64,000 nt of DNA from Apoderus coryli (lineage: Eukaryota > Arthropoda > Insecta > Coleoptera > Attelabidae), in the NCBI GenBank assembly GCA_911728435.2, contig OU452204.1, positions 15,128,001-15,192,000 on the forward strand. Reading direction: 5' to 3'. The notes beneath the pieces are model-generated. The model saw only the letters and a program-made list of their open reading frames with translations, did no database searches and was not told the origin of the DNA. Of this stretch, positions 1-10,840 are shown in pieces; the first letter of the stretch is position 1, and every line of letters starts with the position of its first letter. The translations under genes and the position numbers were made by a program.

Positions 1-1015
1 GTCCCTAGTGTCCCTTAATTTATTACAATTATTATAAAGAAAAACCAGAAATTAAATAAATGCACAATCTACTGCATGATATTTTACAATTTTTTCTTAA
101 TGCGTATATAGGTAGGTTCAAAAATGTGTGTATTTACCTGTTAGCTTATCAGTTTCTGTTTAATAAAAAATCGGAGACTAATATTAATCAATGTGGTAGT
201 AGATAACAATAATTAAAAGTGGCAACTCGCCGTGCATAAGGACGAGAGGCAGTGCCTCACGCTTAAAATGAATTAATTACGGCCAGTATGGATGTTTTTA
301 TTGACGTTCTGCGCTCGCCGACGGGCAAGCCATGGGCAGGGGATTGTTGCCTCATAGGATAGCGAGCATTAAATGGACGCACGATTTACATGACAGTTAT
401 TTTATAAAACAAATCATCATGTGCGTAGGTATATTAGCTATACCATCTATCAATCTGCCCCTGGTATCTAGACAATTCAGCACTCTAAGCTTTCTGTGGT
501 AGAGCATTGTCGGTCGAGCATTTTAAATACCTCGGACGCCCCTGTCTTTAAAAGACATACAATTTTGGAATAAAAATAGTCCCAAAATAAATAAGAACGG
601 AGGTATATCTACACAAAAGTGTTGTGTGACTGTCGACATTACAATTGTTTATCGTCATAAATTAAATCAGAAAAAATATGAAACGAGAAACTTAAGAGCA
701 GATTACATTTCTGTGACAGCTAAAATATTTTACACAATTAATTGCGGGTGTAAAATGTCGCGATGGGATTATTAAATGTCGTGAAACGGCGACTTTTATT
801 CATTACCGTGCATTATTTAAAGTGTTAAAAATGTTCATTTTTAATATAAGAAGAAACAGTAGAAGGTAGATTTAGTTGCATGCGTGTTCGGAGGTGTTTG
901 GAATATAAAGATGTTGAGCCAAAGCCATTAAATTTTAATTATTAAATTTTGATTGTCCAGCCCTGTCATCGTATATAAATATTTTTTTGTAATGATTTTT
1001 CCTATAATAAACAAT
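1..1015. other. No gene recognised
   Basis: No coding region with a recognisable family is seen on either strand. Positions 235-540 are less AT-rich than the rest and could be part of an old non-autonomous transposon, but I found no terminal repeats. No exon 2 for the F-box exon at 2227-2337 was found here. Confidence 0.4.
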
Positions 1016-1096
1016 TAGTGGGCGACGACGGGGTAACGAAAGAACGAAAAAATCGAACGAAGAGGAAATCAACATTTTTTTTTGCAAGAACGCGAC

Positions 1097-1534
1097 TTTA
1101 TTTATTTTATTTATTTTATTTATTTTATTTATTTTATTTATTTTATTTATTTTATTTATTTTATTTATTTTATTTATTTTATTTATTTTATTTATTTTAT
1201 TTATTTTATTTATTTTATTTATTTTATTTATTTTATTTATTTTATTTATTTTATTTATTTTATTTATTTTATTTATTTTATTTATTTTATTTATTTTATT
1301 TATTTTATTTATTTTATTTATTTTATTTATTTTATTTATTTTATTTATTTTATTTATTTTATTTATTTTATTTATTTTATTTATTTTATTTATTTTATTT
1401 ATTTTATTTATTTTATTTATTTTATTTATTTTATTTATTTTATTTATTTTATTTATTTTATTTATTTTATTTATTTTATTTATTTTATTTATTTTATTTA
1501 TTTTATTTATTTTATTTATTTTATTTATTTATTT
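1097..1534. repeat. 9-bp minisatellite, about 48 copies
   Basis: A nearly perfect tandem array of the 9-base unit TTTTATTTA runs for about 438 bases. The unit is a multiple of three with no stop on the plus strand, so forward frames are open through the whole array and give runs of Phe-Tyr-Leu or Phe-Ile-Tyr. The reverse strand is full of TAA stops in one frame. The open frames are a product of the repeat, not evidence of a gene. Confidence 0.95.
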
Positions 1535-1689
1535 GCAACATACAGATGTAGTGATCCAATTACATGTTGAAATCATTGTTATCACATTAAAAGGGAGCAT
1601 ATTTTATGGAAACAGATCCATTTTGGATTAATTCCACGGGATTGGGATTAAGGATATAAAATAAATATACAATAAATAAACAATGTTGA

Positions 1690-2123
1690 ATTCTTCCAAC
1701 GGGATTTTTTTGAATTTTTGGAAACAAATAATAATCGCGGGGGGGCAGGTCTGTACAATAAGAGGAGTGATTTATAATATCGAGGTTCAGTTTGTGCAGG
1801 GCAAAACGACTCGTGTGTACTGGGGTATGTCGTGCAGAAGCACGCTGATTGCTTGTTGTAACTGTTCCAATATTGAAGCCTGGCATTCTTCAGATATAGA
1901 AATATGTTTATATTTATAATTAATCAATTTCTGGCTGACTGTGTGACCTTAAACTTATTGGGTGGTGATGTGCATTTTTATGCCAGTACATGGAGTCCTG
2001 TTTGGACGCAGTTTCATAATGATGAATCCAACCATCCTTATCTTCACTACAGAGGTAGAAGAATGCACAAGAATATTCAACGCATTGTTGATTTTGCAGT
2101 GGCGTAAGCATTCTCGAAACCAT
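1690..2123 (-). pseudogene. Mariner transposase relic
   Basis: The minus strand encodes two pieces of a mariner (Tc1/mariner superfamily, DDE fold) transposase in different frames. The upstream piece (1920-2123) has DKDGWIHHYETASKQDSM, which matches the first catalytic block normally read as DETWxHHY. The downstream piece (1690-1886) has TPVHTS, then HSSYCTDLPPRDYYLFPK, matching the region around the third aspartate. The second block has lost its usual QDNA motif. Frameshifts and changed catalytic residues show it is dead. The N-terminal helix-turn-helix was not found. The family call rests on the order and spacing of these motifs. Confidence 0.75.
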
Positions 2124-2226
2124 TCTGGCACTGGCCTTTGTCTTTTGTCATATGATTGATTCCAACTTAATCTTCTTTTTTTGGATCACCGTAACAAATA
2201 CTTAATAAAATCGAAAAACTACGTAC

Positions 2227-2337
2227 CATCGATAATAATGACGTTGGGTCTAACACACGCAATATCGCACACCACATTTCCACGGGTAAATTAGATAACT
2301 TGGTCGGAGATTCGATAAATCTGAATAATTTAAACAT
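2227..2337 (-). CDS. First coding exon, F-box-like protein (orphan)
   Basis: From ATG at 2337 the minus strand encodes 37 codons that end at a strong 5' splice site, GTACGT, in phase 0. Residues 17-37 contain LPVEMWCAILRVLDPTSLL, which fits the start of an F-box, the Skp1-binding motif of SCF ubiquitin ligases. A TATA box and initiator lie at the expected spacing upstream. Without splicing, the frame reads on for only about 20 codons. No second exon was recognised between here and position 1, and a mariner relic and a minisatellite occupy much of that side. It could be a real first exon with the rest outside the window, or a stranded fragment. The F-box assignment covers only half of a normal domain. 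Confidence 0.4.
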
Positions 2338-2390
2338 ATTCGCGTTATAAATTAACTGATACTCGCACACTACAATTCTTCTCTTCCATT

Positions 2391-2428
2391 TGAACTGATG
2401 TTACTGTGCGAGATACCCGCTTTATATA
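2391..2428 (-). promoter_or_regulatory. TATA box plus initiator
   Basis: On the minus strand TATATAAAG starts at 2428 and TCAGTT, the arthropod initiator, starts at 2398 with its A (+1) at 2396. The first T of the TATA box is therefore at -32, close to the usual -31/-30. This pair lies directly upstream of the F-box exon. A short 14-codon upstream ORF begins just after the initiator. No activity is proven. Confidence 0.5.
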
Positions 2429-2462
2429 CTTGTACCCATACGCTGCGAAACCAATAGGATTT

Positions 2463-2631
2463 TGATAAAGTTTAGACTGTAAAACTATTAAAAACACAAT
2501 GAGAAGACACACAATGAGAAATATTATTTAAAACTAATAAAAATGTATCTCAGACAGTTAACTAAATTAATTGACAACTAATGACAATTCAATAATTAAA
2601 AAATAGATTATATAATATACAGGATCTAACA
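2463..2631 (-). repeat. 3' LTR of mini copia element
   Basis: This 169-base unit begins TG and ends CA on the plus strand and is preceded, in element orientation, by a short purine tract. Most of it is repeated at 3156-3280. Confidence 0.65.
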
Positions 2632-2638
2632 CCCTCAC

Positions 2639-3022
2639 TTAATCCATTGTGCTAAAATTGTTACGAGATGAACGAAATAAATGTCTTTGTAATTCGAAAC
2701 GTCTGTTCATATTACGCGATTCAAAAGCACTTATTAATTTGTCCCAAGCCTCTTTTGATGTTTTTGCTTTACAAACATGAACATAGCATGAAGGCTTAAC
2801 ACTAAGGCATGTTTTAGCTAGCGCTTTACTGTCTTTTTCAGTATCTAACGTTGCACTATTAACATTTTGAACAGTGTCCCACAATCCTTCCAACATTAAA
2901 CACATCTTCATGGCGAATTTCCATGACGCGAAATTAACATGTTCTTCTAGTTTTTCTATATTAGGTACTGAAGAAGAAACTGGTTGAACAGTTACAAATG
3001 CCGGAGTATCGTTTTGAGACAT
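2639..3022 (-). pseudogene. Copia-type Gag, truncated
   Basis: From ATG at 3022 the minus strand encodes about 127 residues. It contains EEHVNFASWKFAMKMCLM, then KTSKEAWDKLISAFESRN and RRFELQRHLF. This is the pattern of the N-terminal capsid region of Ty1/copia Gag (UBN2/DUF4219-type). The frame ends at a stop within a few bases of the 3' LTR, so the zinc knuckle, protease, integrase and RT are absent. The reading frame itself has no internal stops, which suggests either a fairly recent deletion or selection for a Gag fragment. Confidence 0.7.
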
Positions 3023-3141
3023 ATTTGTCAAAATAAAATTAAAATAGCACAAACAATATTAAAAGTTCAATCTAACAGCAAACACTTTGTATAAAGTCTA
3101 TAATTTGCAAACTTACATACAAAACTTCTCAATTCCAGTGT

Positions 3142-3155
3142 CTGGGCCCATAACC
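3142..3155 (-). promoter_or_regulatory. Copia primer-binding site
   Basis: The minus strand reads GGTTATGGGCCCAG immediately after the CA end of the 5' LTR. It is complementary to the anticodon-arm region of initiator tRNA-Met, as in the half-tRNA priming known for Drosophila copia. Confidence 0.65.
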
Positions 3156-3280
3156 TGATAAAGTTTATACTGTAAAACTATTAAAAACACAATGAGAAAT
3201 ATTATTTAAAACGTTAGAAAATATATTGAACTAATAAAAATGTATCTCAGACAGTTAACTAAATTAATTGACAACTAACA
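3156..3280 (-). repeat. 5' LTR of mini copia element, shortened
   Basis: It is a direct repeat of 2463-2631 over about 120 bases and abuts the primer-binding site. It has a small insertion relative to the left copy and lacks its outer approximately 40 bases. Confidence 0.6.
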
Positions 3281-3963
3281 CATTACTTACATTATTATTA
3301 TTATTACTTACATTATTAACAGATTTAAGCTTCGCTTACATGCTGTACATGTTCTCACACCATTGGTTAACTATAGATAAAAGCCGAATCACGAGTAACG
3401 GGATAGTTTATTTGAGAACTACTTACGATTTTTGAGTGTGCTATGTTACGAACATAGTGCCTATTCTAATATGAGCAGTTTCAGTTTAACCTCGTTCACG
3501 ATAACAAATAACAAATGTCGCAGACGAATGCCTATAACTGCTAGTACTTGGAACAGCTCAAATCATAAGAAGAATCTTAGAAAGATCTTGATGTCTAACT
3601 TCCAAACTTCTGGATAGATAACCAAAGAAATCGTGAAGAAAATAAGTAAAGAAAAAGTACTACTAAACTAGATATAAAACCACAGTACCAATATCAGTAG
3701 CGAATAGGCAAGTAAACGTTGTTTTATCCATTGAAGAAAGTTCTCTTAAACCGACAAAAGAATAATAGCATTGGATAACAAGATTAGAAATAAAAAAAAT
3801 GTGTTTTAATTGTTTCTAATTGTCAAGACTTACTTTTAGTGTTTAATTTAATTTGTAGTATTTAAAACGATGTGTTAATTTGATAATGAAATGAAAATTC
3901 AGAGTTTTCACCTCTAAAAAACCTCGGTAACGTCACAATGCTTAACTGTTCCTTGTCGCACAG
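3281..3963. other. No gene recognised
   Basis: AT-rich sequence with a short ATT-rich tract near 3290-3320. A 61-codon frame at 3432-3617 has no recognisable motif and is probably chance. Confidence 0.4.
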
Positions 3964-4210
3964 CGTTTCAAACAAAATTTCGCAGGCCATGTATGTTAAT
4001 ATATAAAGGGTTATAGTTCGTAACCCAGAAGGTGTCAGGCATTCTCACTAGGCTGAAATTATTTCTCAGGAAGAGGACTATTAGAAAAAAAAAGGAAGAA
4101 TCCAGAAAACTGGGAATACGGGGGTCGTTTCAAACAAAATATCAGGCCATGTATGTTGATATATCTAGGGTTACAGCTCGTAACCCAAAAGGTGTCAGGG
4201 TTACGGGGTT
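3964..4210. repeat. Imperfect tandem duplication, about 163-bp period
   Basis: About 80 bases starting at 3967 (tttcaaacaaaatttcgcag, then a block with gttcgtaaccc and ggtgtcagg) recur at 4128 with a few differences. Function unknown. Confidence 0.7.
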
Positions 4211-4334
4211 CTTGCGAAAACGTGATTTAGCATTTTTTTGTTGCTGTAGAAAGCTTGTTATTATTTTTATTTCTAATTTTTGAATAGTGTTGGCAATACG
4301 ATTAAATGGAATTGTTACTTCTTGTATGGCCATT

Positions 4335-4540
4335 GTTTGTGAACTTGGTTTCTCCGGACATATTGCCTGCTAACACTAGATGTCGCCACGTACATCTTGT
4401 TGTCACTCTCGTGCCTTTGTAAAGGTGGAAATTTGAAACACATTCCTGCCGATCATCACTGATGGTGATGGTGAACGCATGGTAGAGTGAAGCAAAGTCG
4501 CGTTACATTATGCAACAAGCAATTCGTACATAAATGATTT
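4335..4540 (+). repeat. Dispersed repeat with degenerate hammerhead region
   Basis: The block around 4360-4390 (gcctgctaacactagatgtc) is the reverse complement of sequence in the repeats at 12720, 45920 and 48530. It is followed by the same downstream order, including gccgatcatcactgatgg near 4450 and caacaagcaattcgta near 4511. The hammerhead of the 12.9-kb copy is here missing stem II and box II. Confidence 0.55.
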
Positions 4541-5548
4541 TCAAGTAACAAAGCAGCCAGAGCATAATAAACATATTTTTGAATGTATATCACGTGTCAC
4601 GTAAATTTCTTTTAATTAACTTCAATTTGTTACCCATTTCGTGCAAATTTAATTGGCACGTTACGCATGCTGATGATGACGATTATGACTTTTGCTGTCC
4701 TTTCATGGGATCTTTTATAACACATCGTCTAGATAATAAAAGTGAACTAGCGGCACTAAATGAAACACGTGTTTCTTTGTGTTTGATATATTACTAGAGC
4801 TTTACACAGTGTTGAAATAGGTACGTACCTCAAAACTTTATAGTTATACCTATACTCGTAAAATTTACAATGAGTTTAGAATGAAATATAAATGGTATAC
4901 CAAGATTTGCAAACTATTCTTACTTGGAAGAAATAATCCATAGAGGATGATAAAATTCACTTACTAATCTGTTTCAAAACAAACTTGTTATGTTCATCAT
5001 GTACCAGACACTCTGGATTGCGCTGCATAATCGACTTTTTATATCCATCATCCTTTTGACTTTTCTGTTAAATATTCTATTCTGTTTAGTACAAGGAAAT
5101 GAGTAAAACTTTAATTTCCCAACATGTTTAAGATGCAAATGGTATTTAAATTAGCGTTGCAAGAGAAAGCTACGACGCCATATTGGTGATTAACGTGTTC
5201 GTCTAACTTAGAGAAATTATCCTCTAATTTCAAGTTTGAAACTAGAGAGGAGGAAGTCATCAGTGCATAAATATACGTTTTGTTTCATTTCAGTGTATAA
5301 GAAGAGATGAGAGCATGTTAATAAAATTTGAATCTAATTTACAATTGATATGGGTATTTAATTGGTAATTTAGTTTCGTTGAAAATCTTGCGAAATAATG
5401 TAAATTTCCAGACATTGTGTAATCAGATTTTAACAAATGTCTGAGGAAACTATAGAGACTATTATTTATAGAATCAGAAAAACAGGCGCCTTTAAAATTT
5501 TACAAAGGATTGCGTATTTTTTTTATAAGAAATAATTAGGAAAAATAT
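4541..5548. other. No gene recognised
   Basis: AT-rich, with only short random frames on both strands. Nothing supportable was seen. Confidence 0.4.
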
Positions 5549-8311
5549 AATAATACCAGTGGCGGCTTGTCCTATGAAGCGAGTGAATACCAAACCTAAA
5601 CCTAAGTAATCAGTAAAATTAATAATATTTAAGTATTTAATTTTATTGTGTAACTATTTGTTAAAATTTAAACTATAAATTAATGTATACTTAATTTTCA
5701 ACCTGCTTTACCATAAAACTGTAATTTTGAATTTCGTCTTCATCTGAAGCAGGCTGTATCGTATACACCTATTTAACATGCTTAATTTACATGCCTATAA
5801 GTATTTCCCTCTTTTTTTTATTCGTGTAATAATAGTAAAACATTATTTATTTCGGTATCTCTCTGCGCTGTGCGCGACAGTTGACACCCTTGCCAGTGCT
5901 TGTGTCCTATGACAATAGCCTATTTATTTATCATACACGTTCTTATGCAGATGAAGCGTGCCTAAAAACATGTTCATCTATAATTCTGCAATAATGGGCA
6001 ACACTGCCATCTGGCATATACCCACTATACAACCACCTATCGTTCTTCGTCTAAACATAGTTGCCAGCGTTTAATTGTACTAAGCATAGCATACGAATCT
6101 TGCCATTAAAAAAACACTATAAGAAGCACGCTATATATGACAACGCTTGGCGAGTGTTTTGTACCTATATGTCGATTATTATTTCCAAATAAAAGAAAGC
6201 AAAGCAAAGTTGTGTTCTAAGATTAAAAATGTTGGCGTGCCTTCTTCTTCTTTGCTGTTCTCACTTGATGTAACTAATTTATTCCCGAGTATTCCACCGG
6301 AGGAATGCATCTTTTTAGTTAGGCATGAGCTGCTTCATAACAATGTACCAACTCATATTGCACTCGATTTGTGTTTGTTGCTTGGTTTGGTTTTGGAACA
6401 GAATTTCTTTCAATTTAATGATAAGTTTTATAGACAAGAAATAGGTTTGGCTATGGGTTCGAACCTTTCCCCGTTTTTAGCTGAAATTTTTATGAAGAAT
6501 CTGGAGTGTTCTTTTCTTAGTGACCCTCAGTTCGCGGGGAGGATTCTATTTTATTACAGATATGTGGACGATTGTGTCATTTTGTTTGATGGCACTCCAA
6601 CTGTTGTTTTTGATTTTTTCAATTTTGTTAATTCTCTACGCCCTAATATCAATTTCACAATTGAATTCGAATCTAACAACAAACTTCCGTTTTTGGACAT
6701 TTGGATTATTAGAGTTGTTTTAGCGCATCGTTTTGAGTTTGAGATATATAGAAAACCGACCACAACTGACACTTTGATTCCTTTTAAATCTAACCACCCG
6801 TTTAGTCATAGGTTCGCTTCTTTCAACTGTTTGTTTCATAGAGCTTTTTCTTTGCCACTTAGTTGTGATGGGTTTAGAGAGAGATTAATGTGATTAAATA
6901 ATTAGCACATAATAATGGTTACCCTCTTTCAACCATTATGAAACTATATTTTAGATTCTATACAAGATTTAGACTTTCTTTTACGGTTGTAAGACCTCTT
7001 GTGGAAAACATAAGATATGTCTCTCTTACTTATACCGGTAGCTATTGTCTTAAGATTGCTAAAATGATAAGAAGTAGTATTCCTGATATTGTCGTTAGTT
7101 TTAGAACTGTTAACAACGTTAACTTTGTCTAGTGAATTCTAAAGATAGAACAAATTTTTTGAAATGTTCGGGAGTTTATGGACTTTCTTGTCAGGACTGT
7201 AATAGCATTTATATCGGCCAATCTGGCCGTAGGATCCTTACGAGAATCAAGGAACACTTCATGATCTCCAAAATTTCCAAATAATTTAAACGGGAGCCCT
7301 TATACTGTACTTATAGAAAAAGGGTAAACGTTTTTCGTTTCTTTCCTTTTGATATATTTGAATCTGGTCTTGGATGCATTAAAATTCTTATTTTATTTAT
7401 TTACTCAACACAGGTGTTTGTTTGTTTTCGTGTAATGTCATTCATGTTTAATACTTTTTCTGTACCTACACGAATGTTTTTGTAAGATTGGTAAGTTTTT
7501 TTCCTCATGAACTTATGTATATATTATTTTTATTTACTTTTCGGGAAGCTTAGAGTTTTGATTTTTGATATTTTGAATACAATTAGTCCTTCTATTTAGT
7601 TACCTACATATTTAATTTTTAAAATCTAAAAAAGTAGTGAACAAATTAAACAAATATATATACGGTTATTAACTAGTAGGTACCTACCTATTTTTATAAA
7701 AATAAATGGGTACGTACCGTAAAATATTATTTTTTTGATAATATAATATATTATAATATCTCATACTTTAATATGGAAGAAGCAAGTGGAAGTACTACAC
7801 ATCCGCAGCGTAAATTATATTTACGCTGACATCAGGTAAGCGAAGTTATTATGAAAAATTATGTTTATTTTTTAATTTTAACTAAAGTTAAGTTTTTTTA
7901 ATCAACACTCCTTTTAAGAACAGAAAAATCTTGTTAGAAAGATACATACATACCTGTTCCAGATTTAAATAAATGTTTGATAAATATAAATAAAGGCAAA
8001 TGCGTAAAAGCAGAGCTTTTAATAAAATCTGGTATGAGACGTATTATGATTTGCTAACAGGTAGCATAAAAGTAATTTGATTGACAGTTTCATAAAATGT
8101 GTTTTATTTAGTATTATTATGAAGTAGATAAATATATTCAAGATACTAATTACATTTTTTAAAGAAAACAACTTATAAACATAACCTATATTTTATGCAG
8201 TTGACGAAGTAGGGATATCCCTATTAATTTTAGCTACCTATTAAGTATATGACTTTATTTTATGTTATGCTTCACCACATTAAACTGCCAAAAGCCGCCA
8301 CTGAATAACAC
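5549..8311. mobile_element. hAT-type DNA transposon, host of a nested Penelope relic
   Basis: The element runs from CAGTGGCGGCTT at 5557 to its exact reverse complement AAGCCGCCACTG ending at 8303. Flanking 8-mers are aataatac (5549-5556) and aataacac (8304-8311), a 7/8 match, as expected for the 8-bp target duplication of hAT elements. I found no hAT transposase inside. The only coding trace is the Penelope-like relic at 6147-7390, so this is a non-autonomous or gutted hAT into which that element inserted. Confidence 0.75.
6147..7390 (+). pseudogene. Penelope-like element: RT and GIY-YIG relic
   Basis: A 248-codon frame (6147-6893) encodes a Penelope-type reverse transcriptase. Motif A is SLDVTNLFPSIP (Asp at residue 41), motif B GLAMGSNLSPFLAEIF (residue 100 on), motif C YRYVDDCVILF (Asp at 141 and 142), then LPFLDIWI and EIYRKPTTTDT. 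The frame begins at TTG, so the 5' part is missing. After a frame change the protein continues at 6938-7132. A further shift leads into 7133-7283, with GVYGLSCQDCNSIYIGQSGR, the start of a GIY-YIG endonuclease. The domain order RT then GIY-YIG is diagnostic of Penelope-like elements. The nuclease end has decayed by about 7390. Confidence 0.85.
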
Positions 8312-9827
8312 CAGTAGAGTAGCAAATGAGTTATAAATAACTTTATAAAAATTGACGGTGTATGGTCAACAATAAAATACACCTAAATTTCAGGCAAAGT
8401 TTAGTTTTAGTTCATTTACATAAAAATAAAAACATAAAAAGGAACAATTGGCATAGGTGCTGAATGTATATTGCTACTAGAGTGACAAACCATATTTATA
8501 TTTACAAAAATATATGTAACATTGTACAGGAAGAATGAATGCCAATTTCGCCTTAAAATTCCTTGTAGAATAACATGAATAACACTGTATAAAGTGCTAG
8601 CGCGAACTTAAGTCCATTTTACTCTCTAACCCTGTTACATTAATTTCATGCATATTTTGCCATATGAAATACATTTCTTTTTTTAAACCTCTTACATACC
8701 TTAACGGCGGCTTATTTTTAAATTGTCAAAATAAATCCCGGTCGGCTTAAAAGTTTGCGACCGTTTTTCAGAAGTAAAACAGCACAACAAAAGGCGGCAT
8801 TTTATATGTTTTCATACAGAGCCGAAAAAAGAAATTGAGAGAAAATAATGCACAATGAACTGAGGCGGCAGTAAAATATTATACGACAGTGGAGTGTTAA
8901 AATAGCCACTTTGGTGTTGTAGAAACGAGAGAGTGAGCAAGGATGCTTGTGAGCGAAAATACCGTGAAATATGTGGCCGTTTTACGGTTTTACAAATTGG
9001 CGAAATCTCAGTTTTCTATTTTGAGAATGAAAAATGGAAAATACGCCTGACGACAGATGTGTATTTCTTTTTAAAACGAAAGAGATGGATGGTGATATTA
9101 TGAAGAACATAAGACCGTGCTGTTCCATCACACAGGACTTAAACTGGGTTTAAATGGATTCATTCTTGACAATTAAAATCAACATTTTATACATGGTGAC
9201 TTCGTTTTATCCAGCAAAAATTAAATTAATGTTCCACTAATAAAAATAAACAAATTCAATTTTAAGCACTTTATCCCAATAATCATAAATTTACTGATAC
9301 TGACGTGTACAAAGTTGTCAGGAACCAAACTTATAACAGGACTATCTACTGAATGTCGAAGAAAAGAACACAATAAAGTGACCACACTATTTTAGGTGGT
9401 GGAGAAAATCTAGAAAACAGTAATCAATTTTTCCGTTACATACTCTCTAAGAAACTTAGCTGTCATAGGAGGCTTTCTTCATAGCTCTTGATGTATTTGT
9501 ATTGCCTGATCTTAAATTAATGGCCAAAAAGCCTCCAAATATCTGGTCTGGTATACTTAGTTGGCAAAAAACTTGGATTAAAGCAGCCCTTCTCTTCTCC
9601 CATGAGGGTTCCTGTAATCCAGAACTTTTAAAGTTTTCACAAAAAAAATCTACTTTCAAAATAATTGTTTTTGAAAGAGAGGACTGTGGTGAGCAGGACC
9701 CCACAAACTGAAACTAGTGGCGCTGTCTTACATTCGACATCAAATCTTTCAAAAGAACAAAATAAATTAAAAAATATTCAGTTTGATGTGTGTGACTTCA
9801 TTCCAACGATTAAAGCTCAATTTATTT

Positions 9828-9829
<2 letters not shown>
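8312..9829. other. No gene recognised
   Basis: No known family. An 82-codon minus-strand frame at 9456-9704 contains SWEKRRAALIQVFCQLS but matches nothing I recognise, and its antisense strand is open over nearly the same stretch. I do not call it a gene. Confidence 0.4.

Positions 9830-9864
<35 letters not shown>
9830..9864. repeat. CT/TA microsatellite at SINE tail
   Basis: (CT)n followed by (TA)n lies directly at the 3' end of the SINE that follows on the minus strand. It may have grown from the SINE tail. Confidence 0.8.
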
Positions 9865-9868
9865 TATT

Positions 9869-10141
9869 GGCCTCTACAACTAGGTAATTTAGCCATTTCT
9901 TTAGTTATATATATTTGTGAGAATTCTTGGACCTACAGTTTACCGTGGAATCCGAACCACGGTCATCGACTGCCAGATGCCAGCACCTACGACTATGTAG
10001 TCCATAAGTACATGACCTTGGCAAGTCTACCGACTCGACCGGGAGCGCCGTCCACCCATCCAACCACCATCCACGCGACCAGATACTGCGGTATCATAAT
10101 CACGTCGATGCGCGCTTGCATATGTGGGCATCTCCCGGCCC
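9869..10141 (-). mobile_element. tRNA-derived SINE, copy 1
   Basis: About 270 bases are repeated at 15406-15659 in the same orientation. On the minus strand the copy starts GGGCCGGGAGATG. It has an A-box-like GGTCGAGTCGG (10030-10040) followed by TAGACTTGCC, and a B-box-like GGTTCGGATTCC (9947-9958). These are the internal RNA polymerase III promoter elements of a tRNA-related SINE, although the A-B gap (about 70-80 bases) is longer than in a tRNA. The 3' side ends at a microsatellite. Confidence 0.65.
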
Positions 10142-10840
10142 TCAATTTATTTTAAAAGCGATCTTGCACGGCGTGTGACCATATACATGCTTGATGCCCA
10201 TAATCAATCAATCTGAAAACAAATTTTGTCTAGAAATTTGTTATGAAATTCATAAAATTTTGTAGACAATATTCGCTCCAATCTTTGACGATTTTGATTA
10301 AGGATTTGTATTTACCTATATAAGCAAAAAATTCAAATAAAGCAAGAATTGAAGTTAGCAAAAATTTCGCTGAGTATTAGAGCAACAAATTTAATTTATT
10401 TATTAAGCTTAAGCTTGGGATTGAAGATCAATTTTAATAACAATGTAAATTCGGACTCTTTGCAGACATTTTCTGTTGACTCGGAGGATATTCTAGCTTC
10501 ATTTATAATTTTAATAATGAGGCCACGTTAGATCCTCATGACTTCTCTGGGGGTGCCTATAATCATGGGTTATTGATGAATGTAAAGTCCTTCAAGAGAA
10601 AAATTAACCATTTAATTTTCATGAGAAGACTGATTACATATCCAGAGTGCTTGATTTTTCATGTTGTCTCCCTTTTCTGCAATTAATGATGATCGTACTA
10701 GTAAGTTTATTGCTTGTACTAATTTACTTTGGAGCATTGTTTTAGTAAGCAGACTTATTCTCTTATTCAAATGAACCCGACCGTGCCAAGATTGTATTGG
10801 CTCCCAGAGATTCATAAGCCACATAAGACCAGTGGTTTCA
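10142..10840. other. No gene recognised
   Basis: Several short frames on both strands have no recognisable motif. Confidence 0.4.

Larger units (their letters stand above)
2463..3280 (-). mobile_element. Mini copia-like LTR element (gag only)
   Basis: Two direct repeats flank a short coding stretch. The left repeat, 2463-2631, reads TG...CA. The right repeat, 3156-3280, shares about 120 bases with it and lacks the far end. Next to the right repeat, the minus strand has GGTTATGGGCCCAG (3142-3155), which matches an internal part of initiator tRNA-Met, the primer site used by Drosophila copia. A purine-rich AAGTGAGGG precedes the left LTR. Only the start of gag lies between, so pol has been deleted. 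No clear target-site duplication is seen. Confidence 0.7.

Noticed and set aside
235..540. Possible exon in the GC-richer patch
   Set aside because: No open frame with recognisable protein and no clear splice sites. It looks more like an old dispersed repeat.
1018..1570. Two overlapping 160-177 codon frames across the minisatellite
   Set aside because: The amino-acid pattern only reflects the 9-base repeat. No start context, domain or flanking coding sequence supports a protein.
4667..4700. CTGATGA at 4670 as a hammerhead
   Set aside because: No GAAA box or paired stem II follows.
9456..9711. Frames of 82 codons (minus) and 69 codons (plus) over the same stretch
   Set aside because: Neither matches a known family, and both strands being open is common by chance at this length.
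9947..10040. A true tRNA gene
   Set aside because: The A-B spacing is too long and no cloverleaf with acceptor stem forms. A SINE fits better because a second copy exists.
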